Source: an uncultured Rhodospirillaceae bacterium
GTDB taxonomy: Bacteria > Pseudomonadota > Alphaproteobacteria > Reyranellales > Reyranellaceae
NCBI GenBank assembly: GCA_945952105.1
Contig: CAMFGZ010000011.1
Coordinates: 62,001 to 126,000, forward strand
Direction: 5' to 3'
Length of the DNA: 64,000 bases
The notes under the pieces were generated by a model. The model was not told the DNA's origin and ran no database searches. It worked only from the letters and a program-made list of their open reading frames with translations. Within the stretch, counting starts at the first letter, position 1; each line of letters starts with the position of its first letter. The position numbers and the translations under genes are program-made. This document shows positions 1-8,456 of this stretch, piece after piece.

Positions 1-583
1 AGCGTGCCGGCATCGGCGTGTCGATGACGCCCGGCATCAGCGCGTTGACGCGGATGCCCTGCCGCGCGTGGTCGACGGCGACGGTCTTGGTGAAGGAAGC
101 GATCGCGCCCTTGGAGGCGATGTAGGCCACGTTGTTGCCGAGGCTCGACTGCGCGAGCTGAGAGCCCAGGGTCACGATCGCACCGGACTTCGCGGCGATC
201 ATCGGCTGGATGGCGTGATGGACCCACAGGAAGGTGCCCTTCACGTTGATCGCGAAGGTGCGATCCCAGGTCGCCTCGTCGATCTTGTCGACCGTGCCGC
301 CCAGCGACGCGCCGGCGGCCGTCACCAGCACGTCGATGCGGCCCCATTTTTCCAGGATCCTGGCCACGCCGGCCCGTGCCTGCCCACCGTCGGTGACGTC
401 GGCTGCCACCGTGAGCGCGGCGCCGTCCGCCGCGCCGATCTCGGCCGCGACCCGGGCCAAACCGTCCTCGTCGAGATCGACCAGCGCGACCTTCGCTCCC
501 TCTGCCGCGAACAGGCGGGCGGTCGCGGCGCCGATGCCGGAAGCGGCGCCCGTGACGATCGCCACCTGATCCTTGAGTTTCAT
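1..583 (-). CDS. SDR family oxidoreductase (3' part outside window)
   Basis: NAD(P)-dependent short-chain dehydrogenase. About 194 residues are visible from the ATG at 583; the C-terminal quarter lies beyond the window edge. The cofactor motif TGAASGIG is at residues 11-18, LVTAAGA stands where NNAG is usual, and the catalytic tetrad is represented by GSQ (Ser) and YIASK (Tyr/Lys). The visible end, PGVIDTPMP, is the usual substrate-lid region. Substrate cannot be inferred. It lies 41 bp downstream of the leftward terC and could be read from the same transcript. Family assignment is firm, function is not. Confidence 0.9.
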   Translation of the reverse strand, partial: MKLKDQVAIVTGAASGIGAATARLFAAEGAKVALVDLDEDGLARVAAEIGAADGAALTVAADVTDGGQARAGVARILEKWGRIDVLVTAAGASLGGTVDKIDEATWDRTFAINVKGTFLWVHHAIQPMIAAKSGAIVTLGSQLAQSSLGNNVAYIASKGAIASFTKTVAVDHARQGIRVNALMPGVIDTPMPAR

Positions 584-624
584 GGCGGGAAGCTTAGCCC
601 CTCCCGGCGCTCGTTGTCAGCGCG

Positions 625-1404
625 TCAACGCGGCCGCTTGCGCAACGGACGCTTGCTCTGCGCGCGACGCGCCAGCATGTTCAACCCCTCGACCAACCCC
701 GAGAAAGCCATCGCCGCGTAGATGTAGCCCTTCGGGACATGCATCCCCATACCGTCGGCGATCAGGGTCATTCCGATCATCAGCAGGAAGCCCAGCGCCA
801 GCATCACGATGGTCGGGTTCTCGCCGATGAACTTCGCCAGCCCATCGGCCGCGGCGAGCATCACCGCGACCGCGACGATCACGGCGATTACCATGATCGG
901 GATGTCGTCTGTCATGCCGACTGCGGTGATGATGCTGTCGAGCGAGAATACAAGGTCGAGGACGAGGATCTGCCCGATGGCTCCAGCCACCGTCATGCCG
1001 CCTGCCGCAACGGCCGAGACTTCCTCGGCCTCGTGGTCGGCGGTCACGTGATCGCGGATCTCGCTGGTCGCCTTGTAGATCAGGAACAGGCCGCCACCGA
1101 TCAGGATGAGATCGCGCCATGAAAAACCATGGCCGAACAGTGAAAAGATCGGTGCCGTCAGCTGCACGATGAAGGCAACGCCGCTCAGCAGGCCGAGCCT
1201 CAGGAACACAGCCAGCCCGATGCCGATACGGCGGGCGTTGGAGCGTTTCTCCTCCGGCAGCTTGTTGGTCAGGATCGAGATGAAGATCAGGTTGTCGATG
1301 CCCAGCACGACTTCCATCACCACCAGGGTCGCCAGCGCGGCCCAAGCCTGCGGGTCGCGGGCCAAGGCTAAAAGCTCTTCCATCATCCCAACACCATAGG
1401 TCAT
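625..1404 (-). CDS. TerC family integral membrane protein
   Basis: Multi-pass inner-membrane protein of about 259 aa. LGIDNLIF near residue 34 and [13 protein letters not shown] near residue 150 are the two acidic intramembrane motifs of the TerC/Alx family, whose characterised members export manganese or confer tellurite resistance. The tail ends in a basic stretch ([14 protein letters not shown]). The start at 1404 (MTYGVGM) is uncertain: the ATGs at 1386 and 1383 also fit and no strong ribosome site separates them. The gene is divergent from the MFS gene, whose start is only 60 bp away, so both promoters share that short gap. Confidence 0.85.
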   Translation of the reverse strand: MTYGVGMMEELLALARDPQAWAALATLVVMEVVLGIDNLIFISILTNKLPEEKRSNARRIGIGLAVFLRLGLLSGVAFIVQLTAPIFSLFGHGFSWRDLILIGGGLFLIYKATSEIRDHVTADHEAEEVSAVAAGGMTVAGAIGQILVLDLVFSLDSIITAVGMTDDIPIMVIAVIVAVAVMLAAADGLAKFIGENPTIVMLALGFLLMIGMTLIADGMGMHVPKGYIYAAMAFSGLVEGLNMLARRAQSKRPLRKRPR

Positions 1405-1463
1405 TGCTGGGTCGCGCCAAGAGACCTTTATTTTACGAAGCCGAGCCGTTAAGCCCGCAATCG

Positions 1464-2702
1464 ATGTCTTCCCCCGCCGCCCCGGCGCGGCCCACCCCCG
1501 GTTCTGCTCCGCCGACGGCCCCCACGATCGCCATCGTGCTCCTGTCCGTCGCCGCGTTCGCATCGGCGGCCAACATGCGCGTGATCGACCCGCTGCTGGT
1601 CCAGCTTTCCGCCTCGTTCGGCGTCACGGTCGGCGCGGCGTCGATCGCAGCCACCGCCTTCCTGTTCGCCAACGGCGTCTTCGTGCTGGTGCACGGCCCG
1701 TTCGGCGACCGTTACGGCAAGATGCCGGTCGTCGCCATCGCCTGCATCGGCGCCGCCCTCTGCTGCATGCTGGGCGCAGTCTCGGCCTCGCTCGGCATGC
1801 TGACCCTGGCGCGGTTCCTGACGGGCGTGACCGGCTCGGCGATCATCCCGCTCGCCATCGCCTGGGTCGGCGACAATGTGAGCTACGAGAAGCGTCAGGC
1901 GACGCTCGCGCGCTTCCTCACTGGCCAGACGCTGGGTCTCATGACCGGCTCGGCGCTGGGCGGGGCCATCGGCGACTGGCTGGGCTGGCGCTCGGTCTTC
2001 TGGGTGCTGGCCGCCATCTACGTGATGGCCGGTGGCGCCCTGTTCGCCGTGATGCGTGCCCGGCCCGACATCGCCCGGCCGGGCGAACGCGCGGCCGGCT
2101 CGATGATCGGCCAGATGGTCGGCGTCCTGAAACGGCCCTGGGCCCGCACGGTCATCCTCGTGGTGGCGCTGGAGGGCGGTGTCTTCTGGGGCGCCTTCAC
2201 CTTCGTGGGCGCCGACCTGCACCAGCGCTTCGACCTGGGCTTCGCCGCGATCGGCCTTGCGGTGGCGGCCTTCGGCGCGGGCGGCTTCCTCTACGTGATG
2301 GTGGCGCACCATCTCGTGCGCATCCTGGGCGAGCGCGGCCTCTGCAGCTGGGGCGGCTCGGGCCTGGGACTGGCCTTCGCGGCCATGGCGCTGGCGCCGA
2401 CCGCCGAGGTCGAGTTTGCCGCCATCGTCCTGTCCGGCGTGTCCTTCTACATGCTGCACAACACGCTGCAGACAAACGGCACGCAGATGGCGCCCGAGGC
2501 CCGCGGCGCCGGCATGGCGCTGTTCGCGCTCTGCCTGTTCGTCGGCCAGGCGGTCGGCGTGCCGATCGCCGCGCCGATCGTCGATCGCTGGGGCGCACCA
2601 CCCGTCTTCTGGGTGGCGGCCATCGTCCTGCCGCTGCTGGCCTTCTGGTTCTCGGCCGCGATCGGCCGGCGCGCTCAGTTGACCGGTGAAACGCGCGCCT
2701 GA
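1464..2702 (+). CDS. MFS transporter
   Basis: Twelve-helix major facilitator superfamily permease, 412 aa from the ATG at 1464. An upstream frame extends to 1404, but the extra residues are not membrane-like. The N-terminus ([19 protein letters not shown]) is a Pro/Ala-rich cytosolic tail. The loop [10 protein letters not shown] near residue 85 is the MFS motif A between helices 2 and 3, and the length matches the drug-exporter (DHA1-like) group. Substrate unknown. The last 28 bp overlap the 3' end of the convergent aldo-keto reductase gene. Confidence 0.85.
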   Translation: MSSPAAPARPTPGSAPPTAPTIAIVLLSVAAFASAANMRVIDPLLVQLSASFGVTVGAASIAATAFLFANGVFVLVHGPFGDRYGKMPVVAIACIGAALCCMLGAVSASLGMLTLARFLTGVTGSAIIPLAIAWVGDNVSYEKRQATLARFLTGQTLGLMTGSALGGAIGDWLGWRSVFWVLAAIYVMAGGALFAVMRARPDIARPGERAAGSMIGQMVGVLKRPWARTVILVVALEGGVFWGAFTFVGADLHQRFDLGFAAIGLAVAAFGAGGFLYVMVAHHLVRILGERGLCSWGGSGLGLAFAAMALAPTAEVEFAAIVLSGVSFYMLHNTLQTNGTQMAPEARGAGMALFALCLFVGQAVGVPIAAPIVDRWGAPPVFWVAAIVLPLLAFWFSAAIGRRAQLTGETRA

Positions 2703-3655
2703 TACGGCGCCTCGAGCAGCTTGCACTCCTCCACGGTCAGCGCGATGTCGGTCGACTGTGCCGCCGACGTGAGCTGGTCGAGACCGGTGGCGCCGATGAT
2801 CGGCGAGCCCATGTAGGGCTTGTGCAGCAGCCAGGCGAGCGCGACCTGGGCGGGCGTGCAGCCCTTCTCCTTTGCGATCTTCTTCAGCCGCTTCACGATT
2901 TCCCAGTCGCAGTCGCGATAGGTGCCGTCCTTCACGACAGTGTCGTTCTTCGCGCGCTCGGTCGAGCCGCCGCCTTCCTTGCTGCGGTTGCCTGCCAGGA
3001 AGCCGCGCGCCAGCGGTGAATAGGGGATGAGGCCGACACCCTGCTCGTTGCAGAGCCGGTTCATCTCATGCTCCTCCTCGCGCTGGATCAGGTTGTAGAG
3101 GTTCTGCATTGCAATGGGCCGCGCATAGCCCTTCCAGTCGGCGACCATGACCATCTGCGCAAACTTGTAGGCCGGCATGGTGGAGCCGCCGATGTAGCGG
3201 ACCTTGCCCGAGCGCACGATCTGGTCGAGCGAGTACATCGTCTCCTCGATCGGCGTGTGCGGATCGAGCCGGTGAACCTGGTAGACGTCGATATAGTCGG
3301 TCTGCAGGCGCTTGAGCTGCGCGTCGACCGAGGCCATCAGATGCTTGCGGCCGGTGCCGACGTCGTTCTGGTTCTCGCTCATGCGGATGCCGACCTTGGT
3401 CGACAGCACGAAATCCTCGCGCCTGGCCATCTTCATGAGCGTGGCGCCCATGATCTCCTCGGAGCGGCCGAAATTGTAGGTGTCGGCGGTGTCGAAGAAG
3501 GTGATGCCCACGTCGAGCGCCCGCTTGAAGTAGGCCGGCGCCTCCGACTCGTCGAACTTGCCCCAGCCCCGCCGGCCCTTGGCGCCCCACGAATTTCCGC
3601 CGAGACAGATCCGGCTGACGATCAGGCCCGAGCGGCCGAGCGGTCCGTACTTCAT
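2675..3655 (-). CDS. aldo/keto reductase
   Basis: NADPH-dependent (beta/alpha)8 reductase, 326 aa from MKYGPLGRSG. The catalytic tetrad is visible: Asp55 and Tyr60 in DTADTYNFG, Lys87 in STKVG, His128 in VYQVHRLD. C-terminal PIIGATGLDQL matches the cofactor-binding loop of the YajO/Kv-beta-like AKR group. A terminator hairpin lies just upstream, so it probably has its own promoter between that hairpin and the ATG, or relies on read-through. The 3' end overlaps the convergent MFS gene by 28 bp. Substrate unknown. Confidence 0.88.
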   Translation of the reverse strand: MKYGPLGRSGLIVSRICLGGNSWGAKGRRGWGKFDESEAPAYFKRALDVGITFFDTADTYNFGRSEEIMGATLMKMARREDFVLSTKVGIRMSENQNDVGTGRKHLMASVDAQLKRLQTDYIDVYQVHRLDPHTPIEETMYSLDQIVRSGKVRYIGGSTMPAYKFAQMVMVADWKGYARPIAMQNLYNLIQREEEHEMNRLCNEQGVGLIPYSPLARGFLAGNRSKEGGGSTERAKNDTVVKDGTYRDCDWEIVKRLKKIAKEKGCTPAQVALAWLLHKPYMGSPIIGATGLDQLTSAAQSTDIALTVEECKLLEAPYQARVSPVN

Positions 3656-3665
3656 CGATGATCCC

Positions 3666-3705
3666 CCTAAAAGTTGCGGCACCGGTCGCTTTCGACCGAT
3701 GCCGC
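3666..3705 (-). terminator. rho-independent terminator after the hydroxyacid dehydrogenase
   Basis: A 13-bp stem (3693-3705 against 3676-3688) closes on a 4-nt loop. On the minus strand the only non-Watson-Crick pair is a G-U wobble, whereas on the plus strand it is a C-A mismatch, so the structure favours leftward transcripts. The stem is followed leftward by AACTTTT. It lies 30 bp past the stop of the dehydrogenase gene. Confidence 0.75.
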
Positions 3706-3734
3706 CTGTCCAAGGTCCGGTTGCGTGCCAGCGC

Positions 3735-4730
3735 CTAGCCCAGCACTTCCTTGTTCACGACGTTGGCCGCGTTGGTCCGGCCGTCGAACACGCTCAGGAT
3801 GTTTTCGACCGCGGTGACGGCCATGCGGTCGCTGGCTTCCTGGGTGACGCCCGCCATGTGCGGGCTGAAGAACACGTTCTCCAGGGTGAACAGCTTGTTG
3901 GCCGGATCCGGCGGCTCACGGTCGAGTACGTCGAGGCCGGCGCCGCGCAGCTTTCCGGTGCTCAGCGCCTCGTAGAGCGCGTCCTCGTTGACGATGCCGC
4001 CGCGCGCCGTGTTCACCAGGAACGCCGTCGGCTTCATCAGCCCCAGCGTCTCGGTGTTGAACATGTTGATCGTCTCCGGCCCCTTCGGGCAGTGGATCGA
4101 CACATAGTCGACCTCCGGCAGGATCGCCTTGAGATCGGTGACCTTGGTGGCGCCGGCCTTCTCGATGTCGGCCTTCGACATGTTGGGATCGAGCACGTAG
4201 GTCTCCATCTCGAACGCGACGCAGCGCTTGACCGTGCGCGAGCCGATGCGGCCCATGCCGACGACCAGCACCTTCTTGCCCGCGACGTCGGACGGCAGGT
4301 CGCTCAGCCGCTCGGCCCAGGCGCCGGTGCGCACCCAGCGGTCGGACTTCCTGGTGAGGCGCGCGGCGGCGAGCATCATGTACATCGCATGCTCGGCGAC
4401 CGAGACGGAGTTGGCGATGCCGGTGGTCATCAGCGGGATCTTGCGCTTGTTCAGCGCCGGGATCTCGACCGCGTCGAAGCCGACGCCGAGGCGGGCCACC
4501 ACCATCATGTTGGGCGCCGCGTCGAGCTCGGCCTGGCGGAACGGCGTGGCGCCCAGCGTGACGGCATTGGCGTCGGCCAGCTTGGGGTGCAGAGAAGGCA
4601 CCGTGTCGTCCTTCAGGATCTCGTAGTCGACGTCGTCGCGCGCCTTGAGGACGGCGATGCCAGCCTCCGGCATGCGGCCGACGATCAGCACTTTCTTGCG
4701 ATTCTTGCCAGTATTCGGGCCCGTATTCAT
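3735..4730 (-). CDS. D-2-hydroxyacid dehydrogenase (phosphoglycerate dehydrogenase-like)
   Basis: NAD-dependent D-isomer-specific 2-hydroxyacid dehydrogenase, 331 aa. The Rossmann motif VVGMGRIGSRT is at residues 157-166. NTARGGIVNE carries the substrate-binding Arg, DREPPDP the catalytic Glu region and FSPHMAGVT the catalytic His. The length fits the short SerA type, without the C-terminal ACT domain. The ATG at 4730 has AGGGGAA 7 nt upstream; a longer frame to 4757 adds nine unconvincing residues. The exact substrate (3-phosphoglycerate, glyoxylate, other) cannot be told. A divergent or shared regulatory role for the upstream Lrp-type gene is possible. Confidence 0.85.
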   Translation of the reverse strand: MNTGPNTGKNRKKVLIVGRMPEAGIAVLKARDDVDYEILKDDTVPSLHPKLADANAVTLGATPFRQAELDAAPNMMVVARLGVGFDAVEIPALNKRKIPLMTTGIANSVSVAEHAMYMMLAAARLTRKSDRWVRTGAWAERLSDLPSDVAGKKVLVVGMGRIGSRTVKRCVAFEMETYVLDPNMSKADIEKAGATKVTDLKAILPEVDYVSIHCPKGPETINMFNTETLGLMKPTAFLVNTARGGIVNEDALYEALSTGKLRGAGLDVLDREPPDPANKLFTLENVFFSPHMAGVTQEASDRMAVTAVENILSVFDGRTNAANVVNKEVLG

Positions 4731-4805
4731 CGTTTCCCCTGCAGTCTTGTCATGCAAACGGGCGCGATCCTAAGGCCGGCCGGAGCGCGAGGCCAGCGCC
4801 ACCAA

Positions 4806-5285
4806 TCAGGGCAGGTAGTTCAACGGCAACCGCGTGGTGGATTTGATCTCCTCCATCGCGAACATCGAGGTGACGTCGGACAGTTCGACCTTCGCGATCA
4901 GGCGCTTGTAGAAGGCGTCATAGGCCTCGATGTCCGGCAGAGCCAGCCGGATCAGGTAGTCGATTTCACCGCTCATGCGATAGCAGTCCATGACCTCGGG
5001 GAACGAGGCCACGGCCTTGGCGAAGCGGGTCAGCCACTGGGCGTTGTGCTGCGCCGTGCGCACCGCCACGAACACCGTGACGTGGGCATTGACGGCCTTG
5101 CGGTCGAGCAGCGCCACGCGCGAGCGCACGATGCCCGCCTCCTGCAGACGGTTGATGCGCCGCCAGCAGGGCGTCGTCGACAGGCCGACACGCTTGGCAA
5201 CCTCGGCCAGCGGCATGTCGGCGCTGTCCTGCAGGCAATCCAGAATCTTCTTGTCGAAGGAATCGAGTGTGAATTTTCCGGCCAT
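4806..5285 (-). CDS. Lrp/AsnC family transcriptional regulator
   Basis: Feast-famine regulator of 159 aa: N-terminal winged helix-turn-helix at about residues 8-55 (LDCLQDSADMPLAEVAKRVG, then TPCWRRINRL as recognition helix) and a C-terminal RAM ligand/oligomerisation domain (about 65-150). It follows the same strand as the hydroxyacid dehydrogenase, 75 bp upstream of it, and may control that gene and itself. An imperfect dyad in its upstream gap is listed separately. Ligand, probably an amino acid, is unknown. Confidence 0.9.
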   Translation of the reverse strand: MAGKFTLDSFDKKILDCLQDSADMPLAEVAKRVGLSTTPCWRRINRLQEAGIVRSRVALLDRKAVNAHVTVFVAVRTAQHNAQWLTRFAKAVASFPEVMDCYRMSGEIDYLIRLALPDIEAYDAFYKRLIAKVELSDVTSMFAMEEIKSTTRLPLNYLP

Positions 5286-5314
5286 TCACTTTCCTGAAGA
5301 ATGAGTTTCTCAAG

Positions 5315-5334
5315 TTTGCGCGCGGCAGCGCAAA
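5315..5334. promoter_or_regulatory. dyad TTTGCG-N8-CGCAAA in the Lrp/DUF6356 gap
   Basis: A perfect 6+6 inverted repeat lies in the 91-bp gap between the leftward Lrp-type gene and the rightward DUF6356 gene. Lrp/AsnC proteins bind loose dyads near their own promoters, so an autoregulatory operator is plausible. This is position-based inference only. Confidence 0.3.
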
Positions 5335-5376
5335 GGTAGCAAGCCGTTTCCCGCCGGCGCCGGTACAATTTCGACC

Positions 5377-5625
5377 ATGATCCGCCGTTTCACCGACCAC
5401 CCCGCCTCCGTCAACGAAACCTATCTCCAGCACATGGGGATGGCCTTCAGCTTCGGCGGCAGGATGCTGGTTGGCTCGATCGCCTGTTTCCTGCATGGTC
5501 TGTTTCCATGGCTATGCCTGACCCGCGGCAGCGATACGGTTCGCGCTCTCCATCACCGCATGGTGACCCATCGCACGGTGCGTCCCTCCAAGGACGACAC
5601 CACGGTCGTCGCGGCGGGCGACTAG
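5377..5625 (+). CDS. DUF6356 family small membrane protein
   Basis: 82-residue protein that I recognise as the DUF6356 family by FTDHPASVNETYLQHMGMAF followed by FGGRML and a hydrophobic stretch (GSIACFLHGLFPWL, about residues 34-49), ending in a basic region (TVRALHHRM). Function is unknown; such proteins are common in alphaproteobacteria. Its 3' end is present a second time in diverged form at 6444-6518, next to the secreted hydrolase, which shows that this locus was rearranged. Confidence 0.8.
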   Translation: MIRRFTDHPASVNETYLQHMGMAFSFGGRMLVGSIACFLHGLFPWLCLTRGSDTVRALHHRMVTHRTVRPSKDDTTVVAAGD

Positions 5626-5714
5626 CCCCGCTCTCCAGCTTCGTTGGTTGGCTCGTCGCGACGATTACCGTCGCGGCGACGTCCGTCTGCGCGCAGGACC
5701 GCGCCATGGTGCCG
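5536..5714 (+). repeat. left copy of diverged direct repeat
   Basis: Covers the 3' end of DUF6356 and the start of a hydrolase signal-peptide region. It matches 6465-6631: 32 of 48 positions agree between 5536-5583 and 6465-6512, and 26 nt are identical between 5689-5714 and 6606-6631. Both copies keep the same relative frames for the two genes. Confidence 0.75.
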
Positions 5715-5741
5715 CCCGCGACCAGAGCGCCGTATGGCTGA
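5631..5741 (+). pseudogene. 5' fragment of a secreted hydrolase gene (left copy)
   Basis: The frame reads a hydrophobic signal-peptide-like stretch (SSFVGWLVATITVAATSVCA) and then QDRAMVPP before running into a stop at 5741. The intact hydrolase downstream reads ALPAGAQDRAMVPVTVDG at the equivalent place. The fragment is therefore the N-terminus of a homologue whose body was replaced by the orphan membrane ORF. Confidence 0.65.
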
Positions 5742-6510
5742 ACTGCCGGACACCGCCGTTCATCAAGCGGACGCGCTCTATTTGAGCGACGATCGAAGTG
5801 TGTCTCGAGACCTGCACCACCAGTTCAGAAGGCAAAAGCAGCTCTATTACGCGGCAGTTATTTGGCCACTGGTGTTGCCTTTGCTCTACGCCTGCATACC
5901 GACACCGACGCTGATAGGTCTCGGCATGTCGATCAATGATCTTTTCTGGTCGCACTTCAAATCGATCTCGTTCGAAACATGTGGCGCGAAGTGTTCCCTT
6001 GTCGCATTTAACTTGATTGCAGTTGCCCTAGCTTTCGTGGGTGCCGTTGTATTCGGCATTCTCTCCGCTATCGCAACAATCCAGTGCAGAAGAGCCCAGG
6101 TAGAAGCGCTGAGTCGTGGATTGGCGCCGTTGGGCAAAATGCCAGACGGAACGCCAAAGCCGCTTCCAACTGGTGGAAGTGCCATCTTCATGGGAATCAC
6201 TTCCACCATGCTGAGTGGCGCAATTCTCTTCATGTTTTTGTACGCGCTTTATGAGGTCGGCGGGTCTGACCGAACTGTTCATGCGAAAACGGGCAGAGAA
6301 TTTTCTCCCATCTTCGTCAGCGTTCTTGCGACATTCCTCATAAGCGGAGTTCAGTGTTTCTCCGCAGTAGCGATGAGCACGGCAGCTTTCTTCGCGTTGG
6401 ATTTGAAGAAACTCCTTCAAGATTTAACTCTGAGGTCTTTAGATGCCTGTTCCAGGGGAACCAAACGGTCTGTGTCGTGCATCTGCGCATGGTGGCGCAG
6501 CGCACGATGA
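5734..6510 (+). CDS. orphan four-helix membrane protein, probably 3'-truncated
   Basis: 258 aa from the ATG at 5734, visibly more A/T-rich than its surroundings. Four hydrophobic segments are visible at roughly residues 36-60, 91-120, 151-175 and 196-225. I do not recognise the family. The last 20 or so residues (SRGTKRSVSCICAWWRSAR) are read out of frame across the DUF6356 remnant, so the natural C-terminus was probably lost at a recombination junction near 6440. The start overlaps the end of the hydrolase fragment. Whether it is expressed is uncertain; it looks like imported cargo. Confidence 0.6.
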   Translation: MAELPDTAVHQADALYLSDDRSVSRDLHHQFRRQKQLYYAAVIWPLVLPLLYACIPTPTLIGLGMSINDLFWSHFKSISFETCGAKCSLVAFNLIAVALAFVGAVVFGILSAIATIQCRRAQVEALSRGLAPLGKMPDGTPKPLPTGGSAIFMGITSTMLSGAILFMFLYALYEVGGSDRTVHAKTGREFSPIFVSVLATFLISGVQCFSAVAMSTAAFFALDLKKLLQDLTLRSLDACSRGTKRSVSCICAWWRSAR

Positions 6511-7399
6511 AGGCGGCCGCACCGCACAGCGCGCCTGTCGTCACAATACGCGGCCAACCAAATTCCTCGTCGTCGTCGGTCTGCTCATCGCGGCGCTCCC
6601 GGCTGGCGCGCAGGACCGCGCCATGGTGCCGGTCACCGTAGACGGCGAGCAGGTCAGGCTCGCCACCATCACCTACAAGCCGGCCGGCACCGGCCCCTTC
6701 CCGACACTGATCTTCCATCACGGCTCGACCGGCCGCGGCAACGATCCGGCCGCTTTTGCCCGGCCATACAATCCGACCACGCTCGTCCAGTGGTTCACCG
6801 AGCGCGGCTGGGCGGTCATCCTGCCCTCGCGCCGTGGTCGTGGCGGCTCCGAGGGCCTCTACGACGAGGGTTTCGGGGTGAACCGCGCGTACGGCTATAC
6901 ATGCGAGGAGCCGCTTGCGCTGGCGGGCGCGGACCGCGCCTTGCGTGACATCGATGCGATCACGCCGGTTCTGCTCGCACAGCCTTTCGTGGACCGCAGT
7001 CGCGTCGCGATCGGAGGACAGTCGCGCGGCGGCATCCTGGCCATTGCCTGGACCGGCCGCCAGCCGACCGTGGCCCGCGCCGCGATCAATTTCGTCGGCG
7101 GCTGGATGGCGGACGCCTGCTCGAGTGCGACGTCGATCAACCAGAACCTGTTCCGGCGCGGCGTGCCGTTCGCTCACCCCTCGACCTGGCTCTATGGCGA
7201 GAACGACCCGTTTTACCGGATCGCGCATTCGCGTGCGAATTTCGCGGCCTTCCAGGCTGCCGGCGGTCGCGGAACGTTCCATGAGTATGCACCGCCGCCG
7301 GGACTCAACGGCCATCAAATAATTTCCGCGCCAGCCCTTTGGAGTGCGACGATGGAGACCTACCTCATTGAGAGAGGGTTGCCGGGAAGCCCTCGATAG
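6443..7399 (+). CDS. secreted alpha/beta hydrolase, dienelactone hydrolase-like
   Basis: Exported serine hydrolase. From the ATG at 6443 it is 318 aa, but residues 1-38 are translation across the DUF6356 remnant; the signal peptide is FLVVVGLLIAALPAGA (41-56). No ATG, GTG or TTG lies between 6443 and the signal peptide, so the true start is unresolved. Nucleophile Ser194 in IGGQSRGG, Asp255 in YGENDPFY and His291 in LNGHQI form the triad; FHHGSTGRG (92-100) is the oxyanion-hole region. It resembles secreted dienelactone hydrolase/peptidase-type esterases. Substrate unknown. Confidence 0.8.
   Translation: MPVPGEPNGLCRASAHGGAAHDEGGRTAQRACRHNTRPTKFLVVVGLLIAALPAGAQDRAMVPVTVDGEQVRLATITYKPAGTGPFPTLIFHHGSTGRGNDPAAFARPYNPTTLVQWFTERGWAVILPSRRGRGGSEGLYDEGFGVNRAYGYTCEEPLALAGADRALRDIDAITPVLLAQPFVDRSRVAIGGQSRGGILAIAWTGRQPTVARAAINFVGGWMADACSSATSINQNLFRRGVPFAHPSTWLYGENDPFYRIAHSRANFAAFQAAGGRGTFHEYAPPPGLNGHQIISAPALWSATMETYLIERGLPGSPR
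6444..6518 (+). pseudogene. remnant of DUF6356 3' end (right copy)
   Basis: The frame reads CLFQGNQTVCVVHLRMVAQ RTMKAA, of which the segment TVCVVHLRMVAQRT aligns with TVRALHHRMVTHRT of the intact gene upstream (8 of 19 residues identical over the best stretch). There is no start and no N-terminal half. It sits directly before the intact hydrolase, as the intact DUF6356 gene sits before the hydrolase fragment. Confidence 0.6.
6465..6631 (+). repeat. right copy of diverged direct repeat
   Basis: Partner of 5536-5714. Contains the DUF6356 remnant and the signal-peptide region of the intact hydrolase, with 26 identical bases at 6606-6631. Confidence 0.75.
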
Positions 7400-7467
7400 A
7401 ATCCGCAACCCCTTCCCGACGTGTTACGTTTTCTTGTGCGGGGGAGCGAACAGAAGCGGAGGCTCTA

Positions 7468-7851
7468 ATGGAAACACCACTGCGGATCAGCTACCAGGGC
7501 GGCACCCCCAGCGAGGCGCTGAACACACTCATCAACGACCATGTCGAGGCGCTCGAGAAGCTCCATGGCCGGCTGACTTCCTGCCAGGTGATCGTGCAGG
7601 TGCCCGAACGCCATCACCGCACGAGTAACCTGTTCAGCGTGAACATCCATATCGCCCTGCCGGGCCATATCGACGTGAACATCGATCACACGTCGCACGA
7701 CGACGAGCGTTTCTCCGACCCCACCTTCGCGGTGAACGACGCATTCCGTCGGGCCAAGCGGCAGATCAAGGAGCGCGCGCGCAAGCAGCGCGGCGATGTG
7801 AAGAACCTGCACGAGCGGATCGACCGCACGCTGGACCGACCGGAACCCTAA
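7468..7851 (+). CDS. HPF/RaiA family ribosome-associated protein
   Basis: 127 aa with the beta-alpha-beta-beta-beta-alpha layout of ribosome hibernation factors: LRISYQGG strand, helix EALNTLINDHVEALEKL, strands around VIVQVPERHH and FSVNIHIALPG, and a C-terminal helix with basic residues (AFRRAKRQIKERARKQ). Family members bind the 30S decoding centre in stationary phase or stress. It lacks the long C-terminal dimerisation domain of long-form HPF. The start has GGAGG 5 nt upstream. The stop overlaps the convergent DsbA-like gene by 4 bp. Confidence 0.8.
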   Translation: METPLRISYQGGTPSEALNTLINDHVEALEKLHGRLTSCQVIVQVPERHHRTSNLFSVNIHIALPGHIDVNIDHTSHDDERFSDPTFAVNDAFRRAKRQIKERARKQRGDVKNLHERIDRTLDRPEP

Positions 7852-8456
7852 CGCCGGCGCGGCACGCATTTTTCGTCGAGTCTTTCCCGCAGCAGAAAGA
7901 CTCGATCGCCGCCCCAGAAAATCTCGCCGTCGAGGACGAAGCTCGGGACACCGAAGATACCCGACGCTTCGGCCTCGGCGCGCAACGCGTCATGAAGCGC
8001 GCCGCCTTCGCCGTCGAGGAAAGCGGCAAAGCCCGTCGGCGCTCCTGACTGTTCGAGCGCGGCGCCGACCGCTTCGACACTTTCGGGATCGAGCTCGCGA
8101 CGCCAGAAGCGGTCGAAGGCGATATCGTTGTAGGCGCGGAAGACACCGTGCTCCTGGGCATAGAGCATCCCGGCGTTGATGACGCGCGCATAAAAGATCT
8201 TCTTTGGCCCCATGAGCACGAGGCCCTGCCTGTTGGCGAAGCGGCGTGCGTCCATGTAGGCGTAGCGCACACGGCGCCAGTGATGCGGATCGCGCTGTTC
8301 GACCGAGCCCTGGAAGGAGGCGATGTCGAGCGTATAGGGCCGCCATTCGAGGTCGATCTCGTAGTCGGCCTCGAGCTGGTAGGCCCACGCCTTGGCGACG
8401 AAGGCGTAGGGGCTGACATAGTCGCTCCAGAGGACGACCTTGGCGCGGCCGGTCAT
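7848..8456 (-). CDS. DsbA-family 2-hydroxychromene-2-carboxylate isomerase-like protein
   Basis: 202-aa thioredoxin-fold protein of the DsbA/HCCA-isomerase (kappa GST) type. VVLWSDYVSPYAFVAK (7-22) is the N-terminal strand-helix in which CxxC of true oxidoreductases is replaced by SPY, and SGIFGVPSFVLDGEIFWGGDR (165-185) holds the cis-Pro loop and the typical FVxxGExFWGxDR ending. Characterised relatives isomerise a naphthalene-degradation intermediate with glutathione. Last gene of a four-gene leftward operon; its ATG overlaps the preceding stop (ATGA). Confidence 0.82.
   Translation of the reverse strand: MTGRAKVVLWSDYVSPYAFVAKAWAYQLEADYEIDLEWRPYTLDIASFQGSVEQRDPHHWRRVRYAYMDARRFANRQGLVLMGPKKIFYARVINAGMLYAQEHGVFRAYNDIAFDRFWRRELDPESVEAVGAALEQSGAPTGFAAFLDGEGGALHDALRAEAEASGIFGVPSFVLDGEIFWGGDRVFLLRERLDEKCVPRRR

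Noticed and set aside
3558..5297. Long rightward open frame over the hydroxyacid dehydrogenase and Lrp genes
   Set aside because: Arg/His/Asp-rich composition of an antisense frame in GC-rich DNA; both real genes on the other strand carry full family motifs.
7848..8456. Disulfide oxidoreductase role for the DsbA-like protein
   Set aside because: No CxxC in the active-site position and no signal peptide; the isomerase/kappa-GST group fits better.
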